Shown: positions 42,022 through 52,961 of the stretch, piece after piece
How the letters are laid out: every line of letters starts with the position of its first letter
Numbering within the stretch: position 1 is the stretch's first letter
Source: Dimorphilus gyrociliatus
Lineage: Eukaryota; Annelida; Polychaeta; Dinophilidae
Reading direction: 5' to 3'
NCBI GenBank assembly: GCA_904063045.1
Contig: CAJFCJ010000002.1
Coordinates: 1,510,422 to 1,574,421, forward strand
DNA: 64,000 nucleotides
The notes under the pieces: model-generated
The model's database searches: none
What the model saw: the letters and a program-made list of their open reading frames with translations, nothing else
Told to the model about the DNA's origin: nothing
Program-made: the position numbers and the translations under genes

Positions 42022-42038
42022 CACGTGTCACTAGTGAC
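42022..42038. promoter_or_regulatory. E-box overlapping a 12-bp palindrome
   Basis: CACGTG (42022-42027) runs directly into the perfect palindrome GTCACTAGTGAC (42027-42038), sharing one base. Compact composite sites like this are typical of enhancers. No other evidence. Confidence 0.35.
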
Positions 42039-43319
42039 TGGTGAGAGAGTTTTTAAATAGACGCTGTCGGAATCTCGTAGGGTAAAAATTACAAGGTGAG
42101 CAGACAGTCGAAAAACGATTTCTTTATTTGGCCTGTCGGTTGGCTATTTTTTAAGGAATTTCTACAATGTTTTTCTTCTGTCCCCCAAGTCTTAATTGCT
42201 CTTCGTGCCGGCGCTATATTTAGACCCTATTCTTATTATAGGCCTAACTTCTGTCCCTTTTTTTTATTACCAATCGCTGTAAAATATATAACGATTCACG
42301 CTTCGGAGGGATTGAATGATCGTGATTGAAAGATAAAACATATAGTTAGACAGATAGTTGTTAAATGTGGGCCTACTAGAATTAAGAATTGAAAAAATGA
42401 AGTGATTTGAATATAAAACTAAGTGTTAGAAGATATTTATTATAGTGGAATCTTTTAAAGAAGATTATTAGCTGAATAGTGACAACTACTCAAAAAAGAA
42501 TTCTTCTTATGAGAAAGTTTGTTCGTAGAGGCCTCGAAAGCTTTTAAAGTTATGTTTTTTCTTATATCTGGTCGATTTTTAAGATGAATTTAATAATCTT
42601 GTTTTTTTTTTTAAAAAAAAAACAAAAGATAATTAACTTAAAATATTTTAAAGTTTTTGATGATAGGAACAAATCCATTGTTTATCATCTTAAATATTGT
42701 AATTACGGATATCTTGTACGCATAAATGGTAAAATAAGATATTAAAAAATTGCAATATTTATGGAGCAAATGCTCCATCTAGCTATGAAAAGTTTTAATA
42801 GATTGAAATATATATATATACACTTTAATAGAAAAAAATATTATTATAGTTGGTATAGTATCAGCTTAATTAAATACAATAAAGATATCATGTAAATAGA
42901 CTCTTCCACTCTCAACTTCTCTAAATATTGTACCAGTAATCCTGGACACATACTATTGAAGCTCTTTGGAAGCTGATCAAATTCCCAGGATTCAAATAAA
43001 CTTTAAATAGTCGAAAGCATACCGTACATACTTAAATGAAACTCCCATACAAATCGAATTATTGCGTAATGGTTTAAAATTGACCATGAAAAAAGAATGT
43101 TTTAATCGTTTTTTTCTTTTCTACTTCTTCTTCTGTTTTTAAGTATTTGTAATTTAATTAAAAGATGAAATTGTTACTTAAATCAATATGCTCATAGAAT
43201 ATATATTTCGTTTTCTTATAGTACCATTACTTGTTTACATTATTTAAATGATTGGATACTTTTAATGAATATTAATTTATGAAATTTTATTAAACAATGT
43301 TTAATAATAAAATATGCCA

Positions 43320-43333
43320 GTTGCCATAGCAGC
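43320..43333 (+). promoter_or_regulatory. X-box-like RFX site upstream of the LRR gene
   Basis: GTTGCCATAGCAGC differs at one position from the RFX X-box consensus GTTRCCATRGYAAC, which controls ciliary genes. It lies 163 bases before the ATG of the leucine-rich-repeat gene at 43496. A 38-codon upstream frame beginning at 43313 overlaps it. Confidence 0.4.
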
Positions 43334-43495
43334 TGTCCAAAACAGCACTCATGTAGCTAAGCAAATCTCAGGAAGCAAGTTCGTTAGGGGTGTCAACTTC
43401 TTTGTTGGGCTCTTGTTGGCTAACTTGTAACCCGTATTTTAGAGATACCCAAAAAGTTAAACAATCGATAAACAATAAATCGTCTGCCAGTTGAT

Positions 43496-46486
43496 ATGTT
43501 AAACTTAGAAAAACGTTGTTTACGATGTATAGTTCATTATATTTTGGGATTTTCTCCAAATGATCTGCTTCGTCTTAAACTGAATAAAGAAAATTTAAAT
43601 TCTAGGTATAAATTGTTGTTCTTGAAAGATGTTAAACGCTCAATCCCTTTTGGAATTTATAACCAAGTTGTTCAGGAAATATTACACAATTATGACTTAT
43701 TTGTGACTGCTAAATTGCTCAAAGAGCTGATAAATCCATCCGTCCATTGTTTATACTTAACAAGTTTAATGCATTATGATACTGTTTACGAGAACAACGA
43801 TTATATTTTGGGTCCCTCAATTATTCACAATACCCTATCAGACTTTCAATATAATGGATTGAATTCTTACGAAGATGATTGTATGCTAAAAATTGAGATC
43901 GGTAAAATGCTATCAATGAATTCCTTCCTAACTCAACTTAAAATACAGGATGTCGATAATTTTGATATTGTTGAGGTATAATCTATAAAAATTTTTGCTA
44001 TAATTAATAAGCAATTGTTAATTAATTAATTTATCTCTTTCTGTATAGCTGTTATCGACCGGATTACCTTCATTGAAGGTTTTACATTTAATTCATATAA
44101 CAGAATTATACGATACCAGTTTTATTGAACTACTACAACTTCACGTAAGCATTTGTCAGATAGATATTATTTATATGATAAAGAATATAATGTCGTTAAT
44201 ATGCTCCTCTGTCGACAGGCATGCGGAAAATATGAAACTTTACAAACTCTTTTTGATATCGACTTAACTTATTGCACGAACGTTACAGATGTTACAATTG
44301 CCTGTATTATGATCCTCTTCTCAGACACTCTAAAATATTTAAATATGAGCTATACTACGGTATTTAAGAAGATAGTTCACTACTATACTTTCACATTTTT
44401 TTTTCTGTTTCCTCTTTTAAAGATGACACCTCTATCGGCTCTCTGTCTTTCGTCGATGTGCCCCAGTCTTTCCCAAATAACCCATTTTGTTACAGGTAAT
44501 TTTAAATTTTATAAACGAAATATCTTACTTTTCAATTAATTATATTTTGACAAACATTTTTACTTAAATACTAAGTATTTTCTCCTTTATCATATTAGAT
44601 TCGACTTGCAAACTAACAACACATTTATCTCCATTATACTCATTAATTCAACATTTTCCTGAAATGATCAACGAATTCGATAGTGTTATATTAGACACTT
44701 CAACAAGTTCTAGCGTTAAAAAGCAGCAAATGGATGATAACGCAACTTTACATTTGATTGATCTGGAAGATGATGGTGAAGGTGAAAATAATACCGTAGA
44801 TGTAAAGCTAAGTGGTACGTTACAAATTTAGGCCTTTGTTCTCAACCAAGAAAGAGTTTCTTCTTTCAGTGTACTTATATTAAATAATTTCCCTTTTGTT
44901 TCTCAGATAAAACTGCACTTAAAAAAAAGGATAATACGAAATCAAAAAGAGGTAAATTTATTTTATCAATGTACTGTACATATATATTTATATTTATATA
45001 TATATATACCTGCTGAAATATTTATAATCTTCATCCAAGAATTCTTTATTATTCATTAGAAAAGAAAGTTGAAAAACCCTGTTTAATTTCTATAAACCTT
45101 TCTTATCCTGCTGAGCAAATAATCCCAGAAGATGAATGCACCACAAATACAATTCATTCTTTACTCGATGAGCAAACAATTCGAAGTTGTTTAAGAGCTG
45201 GAATAATGGATAATTCGCGAACATTGCGCAAAATTTCTTTTCGCGGATGGGATTGTATTGATGAAGAAATTATTAGCACTATAGCTCATTATTGCCCTAA
45301 TCTGGAGAGTCTAGATCTAGTATGATAGTCTTTCTCTTTATAAAATATTTTCATCATCTAATTCTTTCTATTTATCATTCCAGTCGGGATGTTTAGAATT
45401 AAATGAAGAATGTGTTCATAATACGTCCAAGCTTTCCTACTTAGAACATCTAGGTTTGGGAGAAACACTGTCAACTTTGAATTGTTTACTTCCTGCAATA
45501 AAAAAATGTGGTGCCTTAAACAGTTTAAATTTAGATGGTGCTATTCTGAGTGACGATATCATAAAACTCTTATCTGAGTATCTGGCACATCAAGTAAGTT
45601 AGATATTTTTTTAACACACATTCTCTCTATGATAATTTATTTTCACGTAAAAAAAAAGATTGAAGTTCTAAGCCTTAAATGGGTTGAAGATATTAGTGGA
45701 AATGCTCTGGCCTATCTTATGGAAAAATGTGTCAACCTCACAAATTTTACAATTGCAAACGTCGCCTATGACTCAGAAATATGGATACGAGGATTTTCAA
45801 CTTGCCATCAGCTTAGAACCTTAGAATTGACTGGAACTGAAACAGGACTAAATAATGAGGTTTATCCTAACATGAAAAGTAATCCAATACATAGTCTATC
45901 ATACCCTTTTTCTAGGTGCTTTTTATGTTTAGTGAAAATTTCGATAATTTAACTGCTTTGAATATTAGCTGGAATTACAGTATGGATTGTTATAATTACT
46001 TATATAAAAAGTTTCTTTTTTACATTAAATCTCATTTTTTAATTTTATCCTAGCCATCTCTGATTCAGCTATTAAGGCTGTCTTGAACAATTGTACTCAA
46101 TTAGAAAATTTACAAGTTGAAGGTCTTAAGGCAATCACCAGCCAGCCTTTTAAACTATTGATCTCTGACTATGATAAGATAATAGAACTCGAGGTAAATA
46201 ATTTATTGCAGGTTGACAAACAAACAAAAAATAAGTTTATTTTTAGACTACTGATTGGAGATGGGACTTTCGATCGTCGTCATATGGGTCATCTCTAACA
46301 AATTTAGATTGTACTTATTGCGATCAAGTCGATGTTAGTTTTTAAATAGTCTCCTATCCATTAGCATTAACTTTATTCTTTCGTGTCTCGCAGGATCAAG
46401 ATTTGGAAAACATATATAAATTATCAAAAGGAACAATAACAATAAAAAATTACTATGCAGAAACTTTAAAATTCAACCCAGATTGA
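43496..46486 (+). CDS. Leucine-rich-repeat (RNI-like) protein
   Basis: About ten to twelve exons; exon 1 is 43496-43975, and the last reaches the stop at 46484-46486. The N-terminal 160 residues (start MLNLEKRCLRCIVHYILGFS) have no recognised domain. After them come irregular repeats of about 25-28 residues such as LSTGLPSLKVLHLIHITELY, CPNLESLDLSGCLELNEECV, CGALNSLNLDGAILSDDIIK and LEVLSLKWVEDISGNALAYL. This is the cysteine-containing/RNI type seen in F-box LRR and AMN1 proteins. A charged, lysine-rich insert (44690-45075) separates two repeat blocks. No F-box was clearly seen. Such proteins are usually binding scaffolds; the X-box-like site suggests, but does not show, a ciliary role. Junctions near 45860-46080 and 46195-46250 are uncertain. 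Confidence 0.7.
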
Positions 46487-46619
46487 GAATACCATCATCC
46501 TTTGAGTGTGTTTCTTTGTACCAATTATCTTATTTATTTAACTGAATTTTCAGTTCAAAAATTGTAAATATACCTGATTTTGTAATATCTGTACCAGTTT
46601 TAGTAGTAAAAATCACTTC

Positions 46620-47534
46620 TTAAACAATATTTGAAGTTGATTCTTCAATTTTAACATAAAAAGCAAAATTGATGAGGAGGTTACTAAAACAGAACAGGAA
46701 ATACAAAATAAGATAAAACAGAGTAATATCCGAGGAGCAAGCCTGAGACAAAATAAATACCAGAGACATGAAAATCCAAGGACTTCCTCTAATTAGACAT
46801 AAATTCAGTCTATTTTCTTGAGTTAGTGAATTGTTTGCATTCATGTTGTCACTAACTGAGAGTTTAGTTTTTGGGATTACTAAAAGCTGGTCGTATATAA
46901 TTGGAAAGAGACCGAAAGAGAGTAGGAATACAATAAAATAAATGGGAAGTACATATACTTTAATACAAATTCTGTTTGCAATTTCAACATTTACTGGAAA
47001 AATTATTGTGTAAATTGTAGTCAAAAACATAAAAATCGTTATTGCATAGAGAAATCTCTTTGGCAGTTGAAGATCTTTTTTGTTATCATATGTTATGTAT
47101 CTTATAGAAATTCTTAAAGTAGCAAGTAAGAACAGAACCAAAACAATTAGTAAAATACTGAAGAAGCTGCTCAAATTGCTCTTTATACAGGCAAATTTTG
47201 CATGATTGCTAGATTCGTAAAATAGGCCGTATATAGATCCCAAGACAATGCATAAACCATTCCATGAATCAATATATAGCGTTCTTTTCAACCAAGCTGA
47301 GTTATGTTTCAAGCGCATATACCAAGCGCTTATAAATAAACAAAAGACTGAAAGTAGTGTTAAAATCGAACATAGCTTTAATAAATCTGATCTATCCCAA
47401 AGCCAAATATTAAAATTCTCCCATAATTCATCTTTTGTAACAGTGTCGTAAGCCAGAGCCACGGGAAATTTATTTTGTGCAAACTCGGTTGTAAAAGAAA
47501 ATCTGTGGACTACGAGGCCTAACAGTCTCTCCAT
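46620..47534 (-). CDS. Intronless seven-helix receptor-like protein, copy A
   Basis: A single uninterrupted frame of 304 residues with seven hydrophobic segments: about 54-76 (LCSILTLLSVFCLFISAWYM), 88-106, 122-145 (FFSILLIVLVLFLLATLRIS), 160-178, 195-216, 252-270 and 274-295. A Cys just before helix 3 (KFACI) and one before helix 5 (NRICIKV) sit where GPCRs have their conserved disulfide. A motif near the N-terminus, ELWENFNIWLW, recurs in the divergent gene at 48082 as ELWTIFRIWLF. No classical DRY or NPxxY motif was found. Probably an orphan, lineage-specific GPCR-like receptor at the plasma membrane; family not recognised. Confidence 0.7.
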   Translation of the reverse strand: MERLLGLVVHRFSFTTEFAQNKFPVALAYDTVTKDELWENFNIWLWDRSDLLKLCSILTLLSVFCLFISAWYMRLKHNSAWLKRTLYIDSWNGLCIVLGSIYGLFYESSNHAKFACIKSNLSSFFSILLIVLVLFLLATLRISIRYITYDNKKDLQLPKRFLYAITIFMFLTTIYTIIFPVNVEIANRICIKVYVLPIYFIVFLLSFGLFPIIYDQLLVIPKTKLSVSDNMNANNSLTQENRLNLCLIRGSPWIFMSLVFILSQACSSDITLFYLILYFLFCFSNLLINFAFYVKIEESTSNIV

Positions 47535-48081
47535 TTCAAAATAGTAAAAAGTCTATAGGAAGAGTTCATTATAAGGATAAATGAAAGCAAGTAATCAATA
47601 TCCTACAAATTATTCGTGCTTCTTACCTTTGTATGCTTCTTTATATAACTATATTTCTCAGATATATCGGTACTAATTTCCACTGCAGATTATCAAGATG
47701 CAATATCGAAGGATGGACAGTAAATGAACACAAATAGCTTGAACATTTATAGTGTTTGCTTTATTCAACACTGGCCTACTGGACTACTCACCTGCGATCC
47801 GTCAGTTGACTATTTTATCGTATGCAGTATGTGGAATTTCTTCAAATCAAATATTTTAGAAATTTTTTTCTTTATATAGAACAGCTTCCTTCAGTAGCAA
47901 GAATTGATAAGTCAGACTCACGTGAAAGTTTATCATTAGTTTATATTCAAACACTTGGAAAAAGAGGAATTCTATGGGAATTCTTTGGGAAACACCTTGC
48001 ACTTTGCTATAGTTCGCCCCGGATGATTCACTACGTTATGATATTTAGCATTAAACCGTCTACTTATAAGTTCTCTTTCGA
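47535..48081. other. Shared 5' region of the seven-helix pair
   Basis: 547 bases between two divergent start codons. No gene was recognised; the frames at 47822-48085 and 47972-48199 overlap the promoter region or the next gene and look accidental. It likely carries a bidirectional promoter. Confidence 0.45.
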
Positions 48082-48993
48082 ATGAATTTTCGTCATTTAC
48101 AATTGTTTTCGGTGATGAAGAGTTTGTATAACGGCTCAATGACAGACGAAGATTACCAAAATTACATATCTGAGATAAATAGTTTGGAACTATGGACAAT
48201 TTTTCGAATCTGGCTCTTTAAAAGTGAAGAAATTTTTGGTATGATTGTTTTGATAGCAATTCTGTCAATTATAGTTTGCATACTCTACTTTAAATATTTT
48301 TGCAAAAAGGCATTTTATGCCACCTGTTGGACATCGTTTTGTTTACTTAGTACATCAGTATTTAGTATATTTGATTCGAGTCTTGATTGGGACGAATTTG
48401 CTTGTATCGAGTTAAATTTGAAACATGGAGTAGAAATTTGCACAACATTTGTGCTAGTATTGGCTCTGGGAATTTTCAAAGCAAGAGTCGAAATCACCTA
48501 TCTGTCATTTATCTCAGCTTTAACAACGATTCAGTTTATTTTGTCAACTTCTCTCTCTCCTGATTCAATACGTTGGAGGCAACCGGCAATCTGCTTTCCA
48601 TCTACAAATCTTCCATCATATTATGGAAAATTGTTATTAGTTGTTTATAGTTTTAGTTTTCTCATTCTTATCACAAAAGTTGGCCTAAAAGACGGTGTCA
48701 CGAATTCTCTGGAATCAAATGCTAGTGATAAAATAGGCAATGTAGAAGAAGGTGGGGAAATCCTAAAGACAGACGAATCCCAGATAAGAGAAGGAGGGAC
48801 GGATGTTTTTTGGATACATCTCTTTCTAGAATTGGTATTTTACTTGCCGTTTATTATACAATCTCTCGTTTTAGCATTGAAAGATATGGTAACTTTGACG
48901 AATATTTTACCACTTATCTTATTTTATAATATTGGAAATGTCACTTACTTTGTTTCGTATCGATTGATCCGAAAATGCTTGCAGTTAAAATAA
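48082..48993 (+). CDS. Intronless seven-helix receptor-like protein, copy B
   Basis: Intronless frame of 303 residues, the same size and topology as copy A. It has an N-terminal ectodomain with an N-glycosylation site (YNGSMTDEDYQNYI), then helices beginning IFGMIVLIAILSIIVCILYF and seven hydrophobic segments in all. Cysteines at DEFACIEL (before helix 3) and QPAICFPS (before helix 5) match those of copy A. The third intracellular loop is longer and acidic/charged (DGVTNSLESNASDKIGN onwards). Translation may start at 48082 or at the later ATG 48115. Paralogy with copy A is inferred from length, helix pattern and the ELW..F.IWL motif. Confidence 0.7.
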   Translation: MNFRHLQLFSVMKSLYNGSMTDEDYQNYISEINSLELWTIFRIWLFKSEEIFGMIVLIAILSIIVCILYFKYFCKKAFYATCWTSFCLLSTSVFSIFDSSLDWDEFACIELNLKHGVEICTTFVLVLALGIFKARVEITYLSFISALTTIQFILSTSLSPDSIRWRQPAICFPSTNLPSYYGKLLLVVYSFSFLILITKVGLKDGVTNSLESNASDKIGNVEEGGEILKTDESQIREGGTDVFWIHLFLELVFYLPFIIQSLVLALKDMVTLTNILPLILFYNIGNVTYFVSYRLIRKCLQLK

Positions 48994-49099
48994 AAAACAA
49001 ACAGCACAAATGAGAAAGTGAGAACCAAAAAATAGTACTGTTTTGTTTTGAATATAATAGAATTGTTTGACAAATAAATCATTTTTAAGCAATATTTTT

Positions 49100-49861
49100 T
49101 TAAACTCTGTTTTCATCCCTATTCCTTAGGAAATTCAAATAGGGTTTTAGAGATGAGTTGTTCATTATTCTTTCGGTTAATTCTCCCCTTTCTACATCCT
49201 GTTTGTTCTTGGTTAATTCATTCGTAATCGACACGTTAAAGTCGATCGAACTGCTTTCATCTCCCCGGTCGTTTATAACGCTTCGCAAGGCCTATGTAAA
49301 CACGTTCAATATATAGCATATAGGCTTATAAAGCTAAATTTTATATAAGGTAAGCAATATAGGCCTACTTCTGTAACGGTTTTAACTTGTTTGTAATTCA
49401 ATCGATTATCCTCGCCCTCTTCTTCGTCGTATCCGCTTAAAACGTCATAGGACCATTCAAGTACTGTCTCGATATCCGCACAAGAAAAGGCGTTTAATGC
49501 GATCGCATACTGATGGAAATTAAATACAATTTTCTCTTCCTCGGATTCATTATTCCCCTTAACAATTGTAATGAAACTGTTGTTTAAAAGGAAAACTGAA
49601 AAATATAACGCCTTCTCTTTCCACATTTGAATAGCATAAAGATGATAATAAGATACTTTTATACCTCATCCAATTTGATAATGATGGAAAATAACGCCGG
49701 AACGTTTGACCGAAAGCGTCAAGTGGCATATAGCCATTATTCGAATTACTCAAGAATTCATTATATAGCTCTCGAATCTGTTCATCCTTAAAAACAGTTC
49801 TTTCTGTCAAGCTGTTGACAACCTCCTGCTGCAATCTAATCGTAGAATTCTTCGAACCCAT
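49100..49861 (-). CDS. Divergent neuronal-calcium-sensor-like, N-myristoylated protein
   Basis: Three exons (49665-49861, 49369-49576, 49100-49291) give 198 residues, the size of NCS-1/recoverin proteins (about 190). It starts MGSKNST, an N-myristoylation consensus (Gly2, Ser6). LQQEVVNSLTERTVFKDEQI and LDAFGQTFRRYFPSLSNW match the NCS N-terminal EF region. The second EF loop is degraded (GNNESEEEKIVFNFHQY in place of DENKDGRIEFSEF). The third retains acidic residues (DEEEGEDNRLNYKQV) but is irregular. The fourth region (DRGDESSSIDFNV) is atypical. The fold is probably kept while calcium binding is weakened or altered. The family members regulate receptors, channels and cyclases at membranes. 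Confidence 0.65.
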
Positions 49862-50780
49862 TTTAATGGATTAATAATATTCTTTAAAATTTCAAAATTA
49901 AGAGACGCTTCTGTCGAATAAGTAAGCTAAAATATTCTTCTATAAGCAAATTTCTCCTTTTTTCGCTCAAAAACGATAACGATAAGACAAGGTAAAATTA
50001 GCGATAAACTTAAAAGATAAATATAAAATGAAGTCATTATATTAATAACTGAAAAGTTAAAGAGATAACATGTAAAATATTTATTGGAAAAAAATATAAA
50101 CACAACATTTAACAACCCCTTGATTTTTTTTTTTTTTTTGTTAATTCTTCGACTTTTCCACGTTAAACCAAGACCCAATAGAAATAACATGAAAGCATCT
50201 TTACAAAGGGAAACTTTTATAATTTTTTTTGTCAAAAAATAGGTAAATATTTATTAACATCACAGCTGAGAAAGCTTGTCTTCTTATTTTTTTTTATATA
50301 TATATTTTTTTTATTGTTTTATCATTTTTTGGAACGGAAAATACACTTGTTTCACATTTATTATATAAGTATCTTCTCTCTTTTAATAGGCTTATGCGTG
50401 AATGCTTTCTGATTATTTTTTTTTAAGTATTTTTTTATGTTTTTTTCGGAGACGGACCTATTCTTTTCTCCATTTTCTTTAGTTTCTTCTTCTTCTTCTT
50501 CTTCTTTTTCTGCACCTTCTTCATCATCACCATCATCATCATCTTCTTCTTCTTCTTTTATTAAATACCAGTTTTTAAAAGAACAATAACACCAATAGTG
50601 AGTTTTTTTTTTTTTTTGTTATTACGACCTTGAGAAAGTAAATTTTTTTTTTGCCTTTTTTGTTTTTTAATAGCGAGGTTTAAAAGAACAACAAACAAGC
50701 CTACGGTCGGACGTAGATTGAAAAAAACATAGACATTTTCTTCTTTCTCCTCTCCTAATAATTTTGTACTTTTTAAATTA
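49862..50780. other. T-rich low-complexity spacer
   Basis: Between the NCS-like and NOL4-like genes. It has long T runs (50125-50142, 50288-50318, 50600-50617) and a CTT/CAT trinucleotide tract at 50484-50558. On the minus strand that tract would read as an acidic low-complexity frame without ATG. It is probably 3' UTR of the NOL4-like gene. Confidence 0.5.
50484..50558. repeat. CTT/CAT trinucleotide tract
   Basis: Imperfect runs of CTT, then CAT, then CTT over about 75 bases, on the 3' side of the NOL4-like gene. Confidence 0.75.
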
Positions 50781-52068
50781 TTAATTGGAGTGTATAAGTA
50801 GTTGCTCCAATTCGTCGGCTGAACGGGCCAAAAAGGCTGCCGATTCTCTATAGCCTGCGATCAGCGTCTTAATTGTATTGATTTCCGTCGAATTCAACAC
50901 ATTCTTTCCACTACCAAGTTTCTTCATCGATAAATCTGCCGGTCCTGGAGGAGAGGAAACTGTAAAAGGACCAAAAATGGTAATATAAAAAAAACGCAAT
51001 AGAGAAATATATAGATGGTTAAGCTAAATTCTTATATGGTGGATATTGTATAACATTTTACCATTTTGAAGTGAGTGCAGTGGTGGGGCTAGACCAAGCG
51101 GGTGAACGCCGGCGTAGGCAGTAGGAAAGCCTGGTCTAAAGAACAGATTGCCATTCGTAAAAGAGAAGGGCGATGACAGTTCATGAGATCTGAACACGTT
51201 AGGTCGAGTCATATCGACACCGCTTATACCTTCTCTAGCCGGAGCTGGAGGAGATATACTTGCAACGGATTGGCTTCCTCCAGTTGATCCCAATGTTGCA
51301 TGCGACGGCTGATTAATCGTCTGATTAGCCTATTGAAATTTACAAAAATAAAAAGTAAAGTATAAGGAAAATACGCTAAAGTCATAGAGAATCGAAAAGT
51401 AAAAAAAAGGAAAGAAGAGAAGTAGAGAGCGGCAGTGAAAAGGAACAGGAAAGAAGAAAAGAGGAAAACAAAGGATACAAAAGGGGAACCTACAGGCACG
51501 GGATCTAATCCCATACGCATTCTCTTCGCGTTATTCGCCTCGTTCTCGCAGGCTTGCGCTAATAGGCCTTCAGCGGCAGCTGATGTCAAGTGCGGAGGCG
51601 TCGGACGCATCTGGACGTATAAAAGGAAATTAGACAACGTCTTCCTTACTCCTCTCCCCATGATATTACCGATTCCCAGCCATTTTCTTTTGTTCTCTTC
51701 ATTCTTCGGCAACTTTTCAAGTAAGTCCGAATTCTCTTTCTGGCTCGTTCGTGAAATTCTGGAAACTGTCGATCACAAGCCTCGAGAATAGCTTGTACCT
51801 TATCCTTTGGCTGTTTCGATATCGGAACAGATCTATCCAGATTCTCGTCCACAAACAATCTAACAAACATCTGAAAGGAAATAAAAAGAGTACATTTTGC
51901 ACTGTTGAGGTTACATCAAACTGAAGCTTATTCAACTTTCTTAATATTAAGAGCGCAGTACCTCGATAATTTTATATACAACTTTACAAACAATTCAGTA
52001 ACTTATGGATTATCTTAAAGCTTATGTTTTTTAATAAACAAATATATGTATATACAGTATATATATTA

Positions 52069-52100
<32 letters not shown>

Positions 52101-52422
52101 CGTTAAAGGCCTTTAATCTCTCAGGATCGAAACCGGACGAGGCTAACTTCTCTTCATCTTCCTCTTCATTCTCTTCTTCGTCATCTTTTAAATCTTCGCC
52201 TGTTGTTTCACTGGTTTTTGAGCTCTATTAAGGAATAATAAATAATGGTTAAATGGTAATGAGAAAATAATAATCAGATAATGAGATAAACGAAGCTCAC
52301 GTCCATACTCAGCTCATCGCTTGCTCTTCTCTTCCTTTCTAATATCGAGGCTACCGACAATTTCTTTACCATACCGTCCGTTTCCGTACCGTTTTTATCG
52401 GGCGTTGGCGTCCTACAGGGCC
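50781..52422 (-). CDS. NOL4: NOL4/NOL4L C-terminal half (5' exons not found)
   Basis: Exons from about 52302-52422, 52105-52225, 51670-51870, 51492-51612, 51062-51330 and 50781-50959. The core [40 protein letters not shown] and [20 protein letters not shown] is near-identical to vertebrate NOL4. The C-terminus [20 protein letters not shown] is also diagnostic. NOL4 is a nuclear protein of unclear mechanism, expressed in neurons and testis. The N-terminal half of long NOL4 was not found in the 4.4 kb upstream. The first visible exon starts mid-codon after an acceptor, or translation could begin at the internal Met in [17 protein letters not shown]. Either 5' exons are unrecognised or the gene encodes a short form, as some NOL4L transcripts do. 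Confidence 0.85.
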
Positions 52423-52938
52423 CTGCAAGTTATTAGGCTTAAATTTATTTCCAACCATCTAGTGACGTGGAACAGGCGGGTATATATTTTTTCGTTTCTA
52501 TTTATCGGCGTTCCTTAAATTCGCGTTTCCTAGAACAACCGATAAACAAATTGGTGTCATTGACTAGCTACCGGGTGCCGAATATTATCTTGTAATTGCG
52601 TTAGCGTCTAAATGAAACACTAATAAAGAATAAAAACGATAAATAAAACAGTAAAAAGGAAAACGACTTAACGCTATAGCGTGACGTCGACGACCGAAAT
52701 GAGTTTGAGGTTGAAGGTCACGACGCTATTCATTCTCCTGGTCGATATACGTAGACACAGTTACACCTATGAATATGAATATTCCTACGCAGACAGTATA
52801 CTTATGCACAAGCGCTTTTATTCTTACATTTACAGAACAGCAGACAAACTGTACACACTGTATTAAACCATTCTGTACATTGTTTAGAATTTCCTTTCAG
52901 AGACGTACGCTGTGTATCTTTATATTACTGCATATAGT

Positions 52939-52961
52939 ATATATATATATATATATATATA
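52939..52961. repeat. TA dinucleotide microsatellite
   Basis: Uninterrupted alternation of T and A, followed by TACAGTATATATATG and TGTGTGTATG. Similar runs occur at 52072-52092 and 54402-54423. Confidence 0.8.

Larger units (their letters stand above)
40785..43319. other. Long regulatory-type intergenic region upstream of HES
   Basis: About 2.5 kb without a supported gene, unusual for this dense window. Features seen: CACGTG at 41692-41697 and 42022-42027, the palindrome GTCACTAGTGAC at 42027-42038, TAGGCCTA at 42239-42246, and a TA run near 42808-42820. The frames at 41618-41809, 42096-42329 and 40772-41095 have no homology signal. Likely HES enhancer and promoter sequence. Confidence 0.45.

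Noticed and set aside
47822..48199. Frames on both strands between the seven-helix genes
   Set aside because: They overlap the shared 5' region and the start of copy B, lack any motif and are out of frame with it.
50370..50620. Acidic Glu/Asp-rich minus-strand frame without ATG
   Set aside because: It is simply the translation of a CTT/CAT trinucleotide tract after the NOL4-like stop codon.
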